Source: Njordibacter sp028825405
GTDB taxonomy: Bacteria; Pseudomonadota; Gammaproteobacteria; Pseudomonadales; Balneatricaceae
Direction of reading: 5' to 3'
Assembly (NCBI RefSeq): GCF_047730065.1
Contig: NZ_CP159829.1
Coordinates: forward strand, 2,604,001 to 2,668,000
Length of the DNA stretch: 64,000 bases
This document shows, piece after piece, positions 25,257 through 33,563 of the stretch. Both the position numbers and the translations under genes were made by a program. The notes beneath the pieces were generated by a model. That model ran no database searches. It was not told the origin of the DNA and worked only from the letters and a program-made list of their open reading frames with translations. The stretch's first letter is position 1. The number at the start of each line of letters is the position of its first letter.

Positions 25257-26347
25257 CTTTCTCCTTTTTCTAAGCTTATTTGGCCCATTGAAACCATTTC
25301 ACCATCACGGATAAGCGCCCCTTCATCAACAAGCTTTTCCATCCACCTTGCATAATGTTTAATATCAAAGCCCAGTGCTTTAAGGTCGTCTCGTATCAGG
25401 GCATAAGTAACTGGGGCATTAGTTTCTGTGCGGCTGCGTGCGCTTTGCCATAAGGCGGTGTGGTACGCCTTCCAGCGAGGTGTATTTATTGGTGGCGCTT
25501 CATCGTCACTAGGTGGCCTACCCACTGGAATAATGCACAATGAATTAACATCGTCACCATCCGAGTCAGTGCGAATATGAACACTGGTTAGGTCATAGGC
25601 TTTCGGTTCTGGCTGATCAGAATCTTTCATTTTGGAGCAAGCCAGCACTAAGGCTTGTTGGTCTTCACCGTCACGACTTACACGGTACTCCACGTCTAGG
25701 GCGGCTGGCAATGAACTGGAGCCACGGCCCCCACTTTCCACGTTCTTACCCGAATGGTGGACGACTAATACCGTAGCCCCTGTAAGCTGTTGAATGGCTG
25801 CACAGCCCGTTATAAACGCCCCCATATCCTTGGATGAATTTTCATCGTTGCCGCCATAGCATCGAGCTAATGTATCGAGAATGATTAGCTTTACGTCTTG
25901 CCCTGTCTTGGCTTTTATATCGTTGTAGTAATCGACCACCAGCTCCACTTGATCATAATTGGCGGGGAACACTGGCACACCCAATCGAGCCAAGTTATCA
26001 AGGTTAGCTCCCTGGTGTCGTATCTCCCATGCTCTAACCCGCTTGGTGACACCAAAGCCGCCCTCACCAGCAACGTAGAGCACAGCCCCTTCTTTGACCT
26101 TATGCTGATCCCAATCAATCCCAGAGGCGATATGACACGCCCAATCTAAGGCAAGGAAGCTTTTAAAACTGCCACTTGGCCCATACATACTGACAAATGA
26201 TTGCTCAGGCAATAGCCCTTTAATGACAAAAGATTGTTCCCTGTCGTAGCCCGTAGAACCATACTCAAGCTCAACCTTTAACCGCGTAACTGGCAGGGCG
26301 TCTACTTCGGCTAATGTTGTGCTAATCGCTGTTACTGAACTATTCAT
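25253..26347 (-). CDS. RepA-like AAA/RecA-fold ATPase (replicative helicase-like)
   Basis: 364 residues. Walker A GPSGSFKS (near residue 55), VAGEGG, Walker B LIILDTLAR (near 145), and VVHHSGK as sensor segment, the layout of hexameric RepA helicases of RSF1010-type plasmids and satellite elements. Start chosen at ATG 26347: AAGGAG lies 7 bp upstream and the start overlaps the stop of the primase-like gene, implying coupling. A longer frame to 26407 has no good ribosome site. Together with the preceding gene and the iterons it forms a replication module. Confidence 0.75.
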   Translation of the reverse strand: MNSSVTAISTTLAEVDALPVTRLKVELEYGSTGYDREQSFVIKGLLPEQSFVSMYGPSGSFKSFLALDWACHIASGIDWDQHKVKEGAVLYVAGEGGFGVTKRVRAWEIRHQGANLDNLARLGVPVFPANYDQVELVVDYYNDIKAKTGQDVKLIILDTLARCYGGNDENSSKDMGAFITGCAAIQQLTGATVLVVHHSGKNVESGGRGSSSLPAALDVEYRVSRDGEDQQALVLACSKMKDSDQPEPKAYDLTSVHIRTDSDGDDVNSLCIIPVGRPPSDDEAPPINTPRWKAYHTALWQSARSRTETNAPVTYALIRDDLKALGFDIKHYARWMEKLVDEGALIRDGEMVSMGQISLEKGES

Positions 26348-26741
26348 GTAACGCTCCTTCAATCTTGTTAATCCGTTGCTGTCCAAGTGAACGCCTATTA
26401 CGCTCATGGGTTGTTAGCGGTCGCTCTACTTTTTCCACTGCGTTGATAATGGCAACTTGAATGCGTTCACTTTTCAAGACTTCTTCAAAGCGTTGGCGCT
26501 TTCTCTCGGTCATTTCTGTACCCGCTAGCTTGTTATAAAATAGGTCGGCTACATTCAGCCCTATGGCTGCGGTAATGTCTGAGGTTTCGCAACCCGCAAA
26601 GCAATAAACTAATACCCTGTCATCGGTTTCTGTAATAGCTAGGCTAGGGGACTTGTCTTGATGACCAGGACAACATGCCATCCACTTCCCATTACCACCT
26701 GTGACCTGTTCTAGTCGGTCTAATACATCAACTGCTTTCAT
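26340..26741 (-). CDS. CHC2 zinc-finger primase-like small protein
   Basis: 133 residues. MACCPGHQDKSPSLAI followed by VYCFAGC gives the Cys-Cys/His...Cys-Cys pattern of the DnaG/P4-alpha CHC2 zinc-binding domain (about residues 22-51). No TOPRIM catalytic part is visible, so this is a DNA-binding primase fragment or accessory protein rather than a full primase. The start overlaps the upstream gene by 4 bp (ATGA), and the downstream ATPase starts inside its 3' end: a tightly coupled operon. Confidence 0.7.
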   Translation of the reverse strand: MKAVDVLDRLEQVTGGNGKWMACCPGHQDKSPSLAITETDDRVLVYCFAGCETSDITAAIGLNVADLFYNKLAGTEMTERKRQRFEEVLKSERIQVAIINAVEKVERPLTTHERNRRSLGQQRINKIEGALHE

Positions 26742-27097
26742 GCCTCAACCCAGTTCATAGGTTGAGCATTCCGCTTAGACCTTAATCCATCCAACAGCTT
26801 CATGGCCTTAGTGCGGTTATCACCAGTTAGAAAGTAATGGGCGTATGCGGCTTTACTGCGAGCCCTTGGGATTGTCTTTCTCACTCGATCAACCATAATG
26901 CCGTGGGTTTTTTGAAGACTAGATACTTCAGAATGTAGGCAGGTTTCGTTATAAGCACGACCAGCATCATGGGTATTTGTTTCATGCCGCGTCAGTAGCA
27001 GAATCAAACACTCTTCGATTTTGGTTGGGTCATTAATTGGCGTATAATCAGATTGTGAATCGTGATCAGGGCTGCTCTTTTGGGTGGCCTTTTTCAT
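26738..27097 (-). CDS. Putative DNA-binding (winged-helix-like) protein
   Basis: 119 residues, ATG 27097 after a GGGGGCAG ribosome site. A basic, Ser-rich N-terminus leads to TKIEECLILLLTRHETNTHDAG and the VDRVRKTIPRARSKAAYAHYF segment, which read as helices of a small DNA-binding fold. Family not recognised with certainty. First gene of the coupled set that continues into the primase-like and ATPase genes; may be a replication or regulatory protein of the island. Confidence 0.45.
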   Translation of the reverse strand: MKKATQKSSPDHDSQSDYTPINDPTKIEECLILLLTRHETNTHDAGRAYNETCLHSEVSSLQKTHGIMVDRVRKTIPRARSKAAYAHYFLTGDNRTKAMKLLDGLRSKRNAQPMNWVEA

Positions 27098-27108
27098 TTC
27101 TGCCCCCC

Positions 27109-27369
27109 CTACGCCGCTACTGGATTTTTAGAACGTGAGTCAGCAATACGCTGCTCTAGCCATTCGTTAACCTCAGATTCTACCCAACCGCTAGCTCTAC
27201 CGTTCGGAGTGAGCTTTATAGGGGATGGGAATAATCCTTGCGATACAAGTTTATGAACATGAGAGCGGCACAAGTCGACCTTATCGTGAACTTTAGGCCA
27301 GCGAATAATACGGGGGTTAGTTGATGTATTGGTGTTGCTGTTTTGCTGTAAGCGGATGCTAGTAGCCAT
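27109..27369 (-). CDS. AlpA-family regulator / excisionase-like protein
   Basis: 86 residues from ATG 27369 (AGGAG 9 bp upstream). The segment VDLCRSHVHKLVSQGLFPSP followed by GRASGWVESEVNEWLEQR is the MerR-like helix-turn-helix and wing of AlpA proteins, which activate or assist excision and control integrase in P4-like elements. It is 12 bp upstream of the next gene, heading the replication operon. A longer frame to 27405 lacks support. Confidence 0.8.
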   Translation of the reverse strand: MATSIRLQQNSNTNTSTNPRIIRWPKVHDKVDLCRSHVHKLVSQGLFPSPIKLTPNGRASGWVESEVNEWLEQRIADSRSKNPVAA

Positions 27370-27475
27370 GTTATTGTCTCCTGAGACGGTAGTTAACATG
27401 GGCACACGTTAATGGATGGCTATGCGGTTATTAGATAAATACCAAAACCCAATAATAAATATCAAAAACCTTTAA

Positions 27476-28513
27476 TTAGCTGTTTTTTAAAGAGTCACAG
27501 CCTATTTTTAGCCTCTTCCTCAAGGTTGAAATAGATAGCGCCTTGTTTGAAAGGCTCCCTACATCATCAGCAGGCAGGTATTGCTGTAGTAACTCAGACA
27601 ATCCACTGATATTGGGGTTTTCTTGAGTACCACAATTCGCACCAGCCTTGTCTGCCAGCGCTTTGGTTAGCAGCCCAATGGCAAGTTCATAGTTACGCTG
27701 AGTTGTATCGGTAACGCTGCTTGAACCTACTTTGCCAGTTAGGGCATTGAGTGAGCTCATTTTTAAGACGTATATCGCATCTTGGGGCATTAAATGGGCA
27801 GGATCATAGTTATCTTTCTTAGGTTTTGACTTTACGTATGATAAATATTCAACTCTTTGCTCTTTATGATCGGCAAGAGCTTTTTTAGCATTCTTGCCAG
27901 TCAGGCTTCCATATCCAATTTGCTCGTGAATTTCTCGTAATGCCGCGTTAGACCCCGTCTGATATTCATTTTCATCAACGCTAACCTGAAGTTCGCATAC
28001 CTCTCCATTAGGTTGACTAAGGAATATACCATCTAAACAAGTTAGAGTTATTTCGGGGCCACCAGTTAAAACTTGAAACATATGCTCAATATTTAACTTG
28101 TTGTTGCCAACCATGACTAAGTCCCAAATACCACCTACTGTCGTAAAGTCGTTTTTAACATCGCGTTTAAAGTATTGATTTTCTCCTATAGCAACAGAAC
28201 TAATAATTTTATGAGGGGCGGCGGGTCTGATTAAAGGATCTTCACCACGTTCTTTTCTAATCCTGTCGACAGTTTCATTGATACTAGCCAAATCAAGGTC
28301 GTCTGACATATAAAAGTCTGCGTCCTCTATACCAACGGAGCGGCCAGTTCTCGCATAAGCATGATTAACTAAATTAGCTGATAGCGTAAGGTGTCGATCT
28401 AAGACTAGTCGGTATATGTCAGATTCTGTCACTGTTTCTGAAAACGCTAATGATAAATACGTTGCTGATTCAGCGACAGTAAGCCATTTTTTAAGTTTGA
28501 AAAGTTTACTCAC
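27476..28513 (-). CDS. Uncharacterised island protein with N-terminal HTH-like segment
   Basis: 345 residues, GTG start at 28513. The first 60 residues (KKWLTVAESATYLSLAF...TESDIYRLVLDRHLTL) look like an excisionase-type helix-turn-helix. The centre is beta-rich (EHMFQVLTGGPEITLTCLDG). Near the C-terminus there is a helical part (TTQRNYELAIGLLTKALADKAG). Proteins of this layout sit between int and alpA in other gammaproteobacterial islands; function unknown. It is the largest island gene without any proposed role. Confidence 0.5.
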   Translation of the reverse strand: MSKLFKLKKWLTVAESATYLSLAFSETVTESDIYRLVLDRHLTLSANLVNHAYARTGRSVGIEDADFYMSDDLDLASINETVDRIRKERGEDPLIRPAAPHKIISSVAIGENQYFKRDVKNDFTTVGGIWDLVMVGNNKLNIEHMFQVLTGGPEITLTCLDGIFLSQPNGEVCELQVSVDENEYQTGSNAALREIHEQIGYGSLTGKNAKKALADHKEQRVEYLSYVKSKPKKDNYDPAHLMPQDAIYVLKMSSLNALTGKVGSSSVTDTTQRNYELAIGLLTKALADKAGANCGTQENPNISGLSELLQQYLPADDVGSLSNKALSISTLRKRLKIGCDSLKNS

Positions 28514-28651
28514 AAAGCATCCCTGCGACCTACAAATAATTTACCATGCCAGAGTGGGTAGGTTTGCCACCTTTTCGAGAATCAGCCTAGGAACAGTACA
28601 ACTTAGAATCTATTATTTACCACCAGCACCAAAATTAAGGGCGACCGCGTT

Positions 28652-29827
28652 TTAACCTGCTTCCATCTGCTCAATGTAATTTCCCCACCAATCCATAATC
28701 TTAACTCGATCTTCTAAATACTCAGCATGGCGGCTATACGCTGCGCGAACCTTGTTACGTTGCTGGTGTCCTAGCTGCTTATCTACTGCCTCAATGTTGA
28801 ACTTCTCAATCAGTATCGAGTTGGCGGTGTTTCTAAACCCGTGGGGTGTAGCTTCGCCCCTGTAGCCCATGCGGTTGAGCGCTTGGTTCATGGTATTTTC
28901 TGATATTGGCCGATCCTTGCCCCTAAAGCCAGGAAACAACAAATCATAGTGGCCCGTAATTGGGCGCAGGCGTTCGAGCAATTCTAAAGTTTGCTTAGGT
29001 AATGGTACTAGATGGTCAGAGGTCATCTTCATGCGTTCAGCAGGAATGCGCCATAATTTATCTTCTAGATCAAACTCTTCCCAACGAGCCAAGCGTATTT
29101 CACCTGGTCGGACAAACGTTAAGATTGTAAGGCGTAGCGCAAGAATAGTGACCATTTCACCACTGTAATTATCAATACTCTTGAGGAAGTGGGGCAACTC
29201 TTCACGCGACATTGAAGGCCTGCTTTTAACTTTGCGCGTTTTGAGCGCACCCTGTAGCTCTGAGGCTGGGTTATACACTAGGCGGTCAGTTTGTATGGCA
29301 TAACGAAAGACTGCGCCACAGCGCTGTAGGATGCGGCTTGCTACATCTAATGCGCCTCTAGACTCAACCGCTCTAACTACGTCCAACAGTTCACCAGACG
29401 TTATACCCTTAACTGGCCTTGTACCAATGTAGGGCAGCACATCAACTTCAAGTGTGCGCCACACATTGTTAGCATGATCTTCTTTCCAGCCTTCCCTTTC
29501 ATTTTTCCACCACTCAAGGGCGAGATTGTTAAACGAGTTTTCAGCTTCGATCTTTTGAGCACGTCTATTTGATTTTTTTAACTGAATGGGGTCATCACCG
29601 TCACTCAAGGTCTTTTTGGCTGTATCACGCTTGCCCCTAGCTTCTTTAAGCAACACGGTTGGATAAACGCCAAAGGCCATAACCTTCTCTTTGCCTAAGT
29701 AACGATACTTGAGCCGCCAATATTTAGAGCCGTTAGGATGGATAAGCAAATACAAGCCGCCAGAATCGTACAGCTTGTACTGCTTCTCCAAGATTTTGGC
29801 ATTATTGATTTGGGGTATATTTAGCAT
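28652..29827 (-). CDS. P4-type tyrosine recombinase (integrase)
   Basis: 391 residues from ATG 29827 (MLNIPQINNAK). N-terminal DUF4102-type arm-binding domain (about 1-85: LYLLIHPNGSKYWRLKYR), SAM-like core-binding domain (about 100-185) and catalytic domain with Arg in TFVRPGEIRLARWEEF, HGFRNT, LGHQ and the nucleophile in AAYSRH. It sits 155 bp from the 3' end of tRNA-Leu and reads away from it, the usual place for tRNA-targeting integrases. It would integrate and, with AlpA-like help, excise the island through the 21-bp cores. Confidence 0.93.
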   Translation of the reverse strand: MLNIPQINNAKILEKQYKLYDSGGLYLLIHPNGSKYWRLKYRYLGKEKVMAFGVYPTVLLKEARGKRDTAKKTLSDGDDPIQLKKSNRRAQKIEAENSFNNLALEWWKNEREGWKEDHANNVWRTLEVDVLPYIGTRPVKGITSGELLDVVRAVESRGALDVASRILQRCGAVFRYAIQTDRLVYNPASELQGALKTRKVKSRPSMSREELPHFLKSIDNYSGEMVTILALRLTILTFVRPGEIRLARWEEFDLEDKLWRIPAERMKMTSDHLVPLPKQTLELLERLRPITGHYDLLFPGFRGKDRPISENTMNQALNRMGYRGEATPHGFRNTANSILIEKFNIEAVDKQLGHQQRNKVRAAYSRHAEYLEDRVKIMDWWGNYIEQMEAG

Positions 29828-29848
29828 AATCGTGGACTTCTTCCCTTT

Positions 29849-29868
29849 ATACCCCCCACTATACCCCC
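29849..29868 (+). repeat. Right paired arm-type repeats
   Basis: Two ATACCCCC octamers 12 bp apart, just upstream of int and 115 bp from the right core. Same octamer, spacing and orientation as 13,738-13,757 at the other end. Confidence 0.55.
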
Positions 29869-29920
29869 AAATATAAGCCCACATCAATAGCCAATAACGG
29901 ACAGTAATTATATAACAGAC

Positions 29921-30004
29921 AAAGAAAAGCCCCATTTTTAGGGGCTTTTAGGACATCTATGATTGGTAATAGACGTCAATTTGGTACCGGCGGCCGGAGT
30001 TGAA
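29921..30004. repeat. Right attachment repeat (attR) with tRNA-Leu terminator
   Basis: Matches 13,601-13,684 (76/84). The core 29,984-30,004 forms the 3' end of the intact tRNA-Leu. The stem GCCCC/GGGGC with flanking A/T runs at about 29,924-29,947 can terminate the tRNA transcript on the minus strand. Confidence 0.85.
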
Positions 30005-30067
30005 CCGGCACGAGCATAGCTCACCACCCCCTCAAGGTGGCGTGTCTACCAATTCCACCACGTCGGC
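29982..30067 (-). tRNA. leuU: tRNA-Leu (GAG)
   Basis: 86 nt with encoded CCA. Anticodon loop TTGAGGG gives GAG; the long variable arm typical of tRNA-Leu and the T-arm CCGG/CCGG are present. Acceptor pairs G1-U72 (as in E. coli) but A5 faces C68, a mismatch inside the part covered by the attachment core. It is the target of the island. 8 bp after the secG stop, so probably processed from the secG transcript. Confidence 0.93.
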
Positions 30068-30075
30068 ATAACCCT

Positions 30076-30426
30076 TTACTCTGTTACTGGCACATCGCTG
30101 TCAGTAGGCACCAATGCTTCTTCAAAATTAGGAAGCGTTTGTTGCTCTACTTGCTCAACGATGGGAATGCCCGCATCAGAAATACTGCTAGCTTGTTGCT
30201 TGGCGTAGAAAGCCAAAGCAAAACTGGTCACAAATAAACCAGCCGCTATAATCGCCGTAGTCCGGCTCAGAAAGTTTCCTGAACCGCTACTGCCAAAAAC
30301 GGTTTGTGAAGCACCGCCACCCCCAAAAGAGGCCCCAGCATCGGCACCTTTGCCTTGCTGAATCATAATAAAGCCAATTAAGGCTACGGCTAACAACACA
30401 TGTACAATTAGAATTGCTACTTCCAT
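30076..30426 (-). CDS. secG: Preprotein translocase subunit SecG
   Basis: Small membrane partner of SecYE that aids SecA-driven export. 116 residues from ATG 30426 (MEVAILIVHVLLAVALIGFI). Two transmembrane segments (about 4-22 and 53-72) flank the conserved cytoplasmic loop IQQGKGADAGASFGGGGAS. The C-terminal tail is acidic. Follows tpiA by 43 bp and precedes tRNA-Leu, the classical tpiA-secG-tRNA-Leu order. Confidence 0.95.
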   Translation of the reverse strand: MEVAILIVHVLLAVALIGFIMIQQGKGADAGASFGGGGASQTVFGSSGSGNFLSRTTAIIAAGLFVTSFALAFYAKQQASSISDAGIPIVEQVEQQTLPNFEEALVPTDSDVPVTE

Positions 30427-30469
30427 TAAATTTCTCGCTTTACACTTATTGCGTTTAATACGCGCTAAT

Positions 30470-31222
30470 CTATTTCGCCGCCCGACCAATGGCCAAAAAA
30501 GAATCGGCTTGTAAGGATGCGCCGCCAACTAGGCCGCCATCAATGTCTGCTTGAGCAAATAGCTCTTCAGCACTGGCCACAGTCACACTGCCACCATATA
30601 AAATCTTTAATCCGCGAGCCTGCTCTGGCGCCACATCCGCTATATGATCACGGATGGCTCGATGCACTTCCTGCGCTTGCTTCGGACTCGCAGTTAACCC
30701 AGTGCCTATGGCCCACACTGGCTCATAAGCGATTACAGCATGGGCGAAGCTAGCCCCACCCGCGGCATCTATAACGGCCTGAATTTGACCATTCACCACA
30801 CTTAAAGTCCGTCCTTGTTCACGCTGCTCTAAGGTTTCACCTACACATAATATCGGCGTTAACTGCATCGCCTGGGTAGCCACATATTTGGCTGCCACTT
30901 GACTATCGTCTTCTGCAAACAAAGCACGTCGCTCTGAATGCCCTACCAGCACGTAGCTGACATCAAACTCTTTAGCCATGACTAAAGACACTTCTCCAGT
31001 ATAAGCACCTTTGTCTTGGGCACAAATGTTTTGTACGCCAATACGAATACCTGTACCCATCAATTCGGCTTGGGCTTGTGCCAGGTATGGAAATGGAGGA
31101 AACACCACCAGCTCTGCATTAGAGACTGATGCCACATTGTCTTTTAGGCCACTTAATAACTCAGTTACAGCGCTTTTGCTGGCATTCATTTTCCAGTTGC
31201 CTGCAACGATCATGTGAGCCAT
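30470..31222 (-). CDS. tpiA: Triosephosphate isomerase
   Basis: Interconverts dihydroxyacetone phosphate and glyceraldehyde 3-phosphate. 250 residues from ATG 31222. Active-site residues are all visible: Asn/Lys in GNWKMN, His in VGHSERR, Glu in AYEPVWAIGTG, and the phosphate loop YGGSV. AAGGT precedes the chosen ATG; the frame opens 13 codons further upstream without homology. Confidence 0.97.
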   Translation of the reverse strand: MAHMIVAGNWKMNASKSAVTELLSGLKDNVASVSNAELVVFPPFPYLAQAQAELMGTGIRIGVQNICAQDKGAYTGEVSLVMAKEFDVSYVLVGHSERRALFAEDDSQVAAKYVATQAMQLTPILCVGETLEQREQGRTLSVVNGQIQAVIDAAGGASFAHAVIAYEPVWAIGTGLTASPKQAQEVHRAIRDHIADVAPEQARGLKILYGGSVTVASAEELFAQADIDGGLVGGASLQADSFLAIGRAAK

Positions 31223-31354
31223 TACCTTAACCTTCTGTTGACACAAGCCAACGGTATTCAATTTGAGCGCGCAATAATACTGAAATTAGGGCCTCTAAAC
31301 AAGGCATTAAGTGTTTTTAGCCTGCATTTAACCAGTTATTGGTAGCCCATTAGT

Positions 31355-32686
31355 TTAAGAGATGACTTGATTAACATCGTGAGCTAACTCTTGTGCGTAC
31401 TGGCTCACCAAATCGGCATCTTCACCCTCTACCATCACTCTCACCAAAGGCTCAGTGCCAGAGGGCCGAAGTAATACCCGTCCGCGGCCTCCCATGCGTT
31501 TTTCCATGGCTTCGACCATCCCATCTAAAGCCGGGTATTCTGACAAATTCACTCGGCTACCAAAGCGCAGGTTAACCATTTTCTGTGGCATCTTTTGCAT
31601 TTGACTCTTGAGTTCATATAACGATTTGCGACTCGATTGGATGGCTTGTAAAACCTGCAATGCAGCTACAATGCCGTCGCCTGTGGTAGTGAGGTTTCTA
31701 CAAATTAAATGGCCTGAAGATTCGCCACCAAGGAGCCAGCCCTTGTCTCTTAGCTCCTGCATTACATATCGATCCCCTACTTGGGCACGGGAAAAATCAA
31801 TACCCAAGTCCTTGAGGCCAAGTTCCATGCCTAGGTTGCTCATTTGTGTACCAACAACCCCACCTTCAAGCAAACCATTACGCTTTAAATGAGCGGCGAT
31901 AATGAACATCAGTTCGTCACCATCAACCTCATCACCCGTATGATCCACCATAATCAAACGATCACCATCGCCATCTAAGGCAATGCCTATATCTGCTTCT
32001 TGCAAGCGTACAACTTTACGCAACATGGCGATGGACGTAGAGCCACAGTCTTGGTTGATGTTGAACCCATCCGGGTCAATACCTACGCTAGTGACATCAG
32101 CACCGAGTTCGTGCAACACGTTAGGCGCAATGTGGTAGGTCGCACCATGGGCACAGTCGAGTACGATTTTCATCCCCTTTAAGCTGGTATGGTGGCTCAC
32201 AGTGCCTTTACAAAATTCAATATAGCGACCAGCAGCGTCAGAGATGCGCTGCGCTCGGCCTAGATTTTCTGGAGCCACACACACCATGGTTTCTTGTAGT
32301 TTATCTTCAATAGCGGCTTCTATTTCGTTAGACAGTTTTACGCCTTGGGCCGAAAAAAACTTAATACCATTGTCTCGATAACCATTGTGTGAGGCGCTGA
32401 TCACGATGCCAGCTTCGGCGTGAAAAGTACGCGTTAGGTAGGCCACGGCTGGAGTGGGCATGGGTCCCAATAACAGCACATCTGCGCCTGCCGCCGATAA
32501 GCCCGCTTGCAACGCAGACTCAAACATATACCCAGACACGCGAGTGTCTTTGCCAATTAAAACTTTACTGCGGCCTTGTTCAGAAAATACCTTTCCAACG
32601 GCCCAGCCTAATTTGAGCATAAAGTCGGGGGTGATGGGGTATTCACCACAGCGGCCACGAATACCATCTGTTCCAAAGTACTTCAT
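31355..32686 (-). CDS. glmM: Phosphoglucosamine mutase
   Basis: Converts glucosamine 6-phosphate to glucosamine 1-phosphate for UDP-GlcNAc, peptidoglycan and LPS. 443 residues (E. coli 445). Catalytic serine loop VISASHN (near 100), metal-binding DGDGDR (near 241-246), sugar-binding GGESSGH and the C-terminal phosphate-binding RPSGTEPLVRVM. Follows folP by 30 bp in the conserved ftsH-folP-glmM order. Confidence 0.97.
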   Translation of the reverse strand: MKYFGTDGIRGRCGEYPITPDFMLKLGWAVGKVFSEQGRSKVLIGKDTRVSGYMFESALQAGLSAAGADVLLLGPMPTPAVAYLTRTFHAEAGIVISASHNGYRDNGIKFFSAQGVKLSNEIEAAIEDKLQETMVCVAPENLGRAQRISDAAGRYIEFCKGTVSHHTSLKGMKIVLDCAHGATYHIAPNVLHELGADVTSVGIDPDGFNINQDCGSTSIAMLRKVVRLQEADIGIALDGDGDRLIMVDHTGDEVDGDELMFIIAAHLKRNGLLEGGVVGTQMSNLGMELGLKDLGIDFSRAQVGDRYVMQELRDKGWLLGGESSGHLICRNLTTTGDGIVAALQVLQAIQSSRKSLYELKSQMQKMPQKMVNLRFGSRVNLSEYPALDGMVEAMEKRMGGRGRVLLRPSGTEPLVRVMVEGEDADLVSQYAQELAHDVNQVIS

Positions 32687-32716
32687 ACCAAACTCCTTTC
32701 TATCGCCTTCCGTGGT

Positions 32717-33562
32717 TTAGATTTGATCACTGACCATGACCGCATGTGCCATGTGCAGCGCATCAACCGTAGGCCCAACATCATGCACTCGCACGATCTG
32801 CGCACCGCGTTCATAGGCCATCACAGCAACAGACAAGCCACCATACAAACGTTCATCCATGGGTCGATTCAAGACATGACCAATCATGCTTTTACGTGAC
32901 ATGCCTACCAATACTGGCAGACCTTTATTGACTAATTTGCTAAGCTGTTTTAGTAATTGTAGATTATGGACTAAGGTTTTACCAAAGCCAAATCCTGGAT
33001 CAATGAGTATTCGCTCTGCTGGGATACCTGCATGCTCACACTGGGCAACACGCTCATCAAAATAGGCACTAATATCCTCAACTACAGAATCATAAACAGG
33101 GTTGTTTTGCATGGTCTTAGGGTCACCCTGCATATGCATGAGGCATACGGGCAACTGTGTATCAGCGGCAGCCTGCAAGGCACCTTTACGCCCTAGAGCC
33201 CGCACATCATTAATCAACCCAACACCAGCTCTAGCCGCAGCCACCATAACCTCAGGTGTACTAGTATCCACTGAAATTACGACATCTAAGGAAGCTCGAA
33301 TGGCTTCAATCACTGGAATAACACGATCGAGTTCTTGTTGAGCAGAGACTGCATCTGCACCTGGGCGGGTTGATTCGCCTCCGATGTCAAGAAAACTGGC
33401 ACCCTCTGCCACCATCGCCCGCGCCCGCTCCATAGCGGTATCTAGGCACACATATTGATTAGCAAATAAGCTGCCACCATCAGAAAAAGAATCGGGAGTG
33501 ACATTTAACACTCCCATAACATGTGGCTCTGACAAGTTAAGCCGCTGGTCACCAAACAACAT
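32717..33562 (-). CDS. folP: Dihydropteroate synthase
   Basis: Joins p-aminobenzoate to the pterin diphosphate in folate synthesis; target of sulfonamides. 281 residues from ATG 33562. MGVLNVTPDSFSDGG, DIGGESTRPGA, DPGFGFGK and VGMSRKS are intact. The start lies one base after the ftsH stop codon, so translation is coupled to ftsH. An upstream in-frame start inside ftsH is not supported by homology. Confidence 0.96.
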   Translation of the reverse strand: MLFGDQRLNLSEPHVMGVLNVTPDSFSDGGSLFANQYVCLDTAMERARAMVAEGASFLDIGGESTRPGADAVSAQQELDRVIPVIEAIRASLDVVISVDTSTPEVMVAAARAGVGLINDVRALGRKGALQAAADTQLPVCLMHMQGDPKTMQNNPVYDSVVEDISAYFDERVAQCEHAGIPAERILIDPGFGFGKTLVHNLQLLKQLSKLVNKGLPVLVGMSRKSMIGHVLNRPMDERLYGGLSVAVMAYERGAQIVRVHDVGPTVDALHMAHAVMVSDQI

Positions 33563-33563
33563 C

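Larger units (their letters stand above)
13664..30004. mobile_element. 16.3-kb integrative genomic island in tRNA-Leu(GAG)
   Basis: Bounded by the 21-bp core repeats 13,664-13,684 and 29,984-30,004. Carries, from the right end, a P4-type integrase next to the tRNA, an uncharacterised HTH protein, an AlpA-like regulator, a wHTH-like protein, a CHC2 zinc-finger primase-like protein, a RepA-like ATPase and an iteron array; then two phage-type small genes, then the DUF4214/RTX cargo cluster. The int-alpA-pri-rep order resembles phage-inducible chromosomal islands and other satellites, but no packaging or capsid-redirection gene is recognised. It separates tRNA-Leu from metY, which are close neighbours in relatives. 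Confidence 0.85.
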
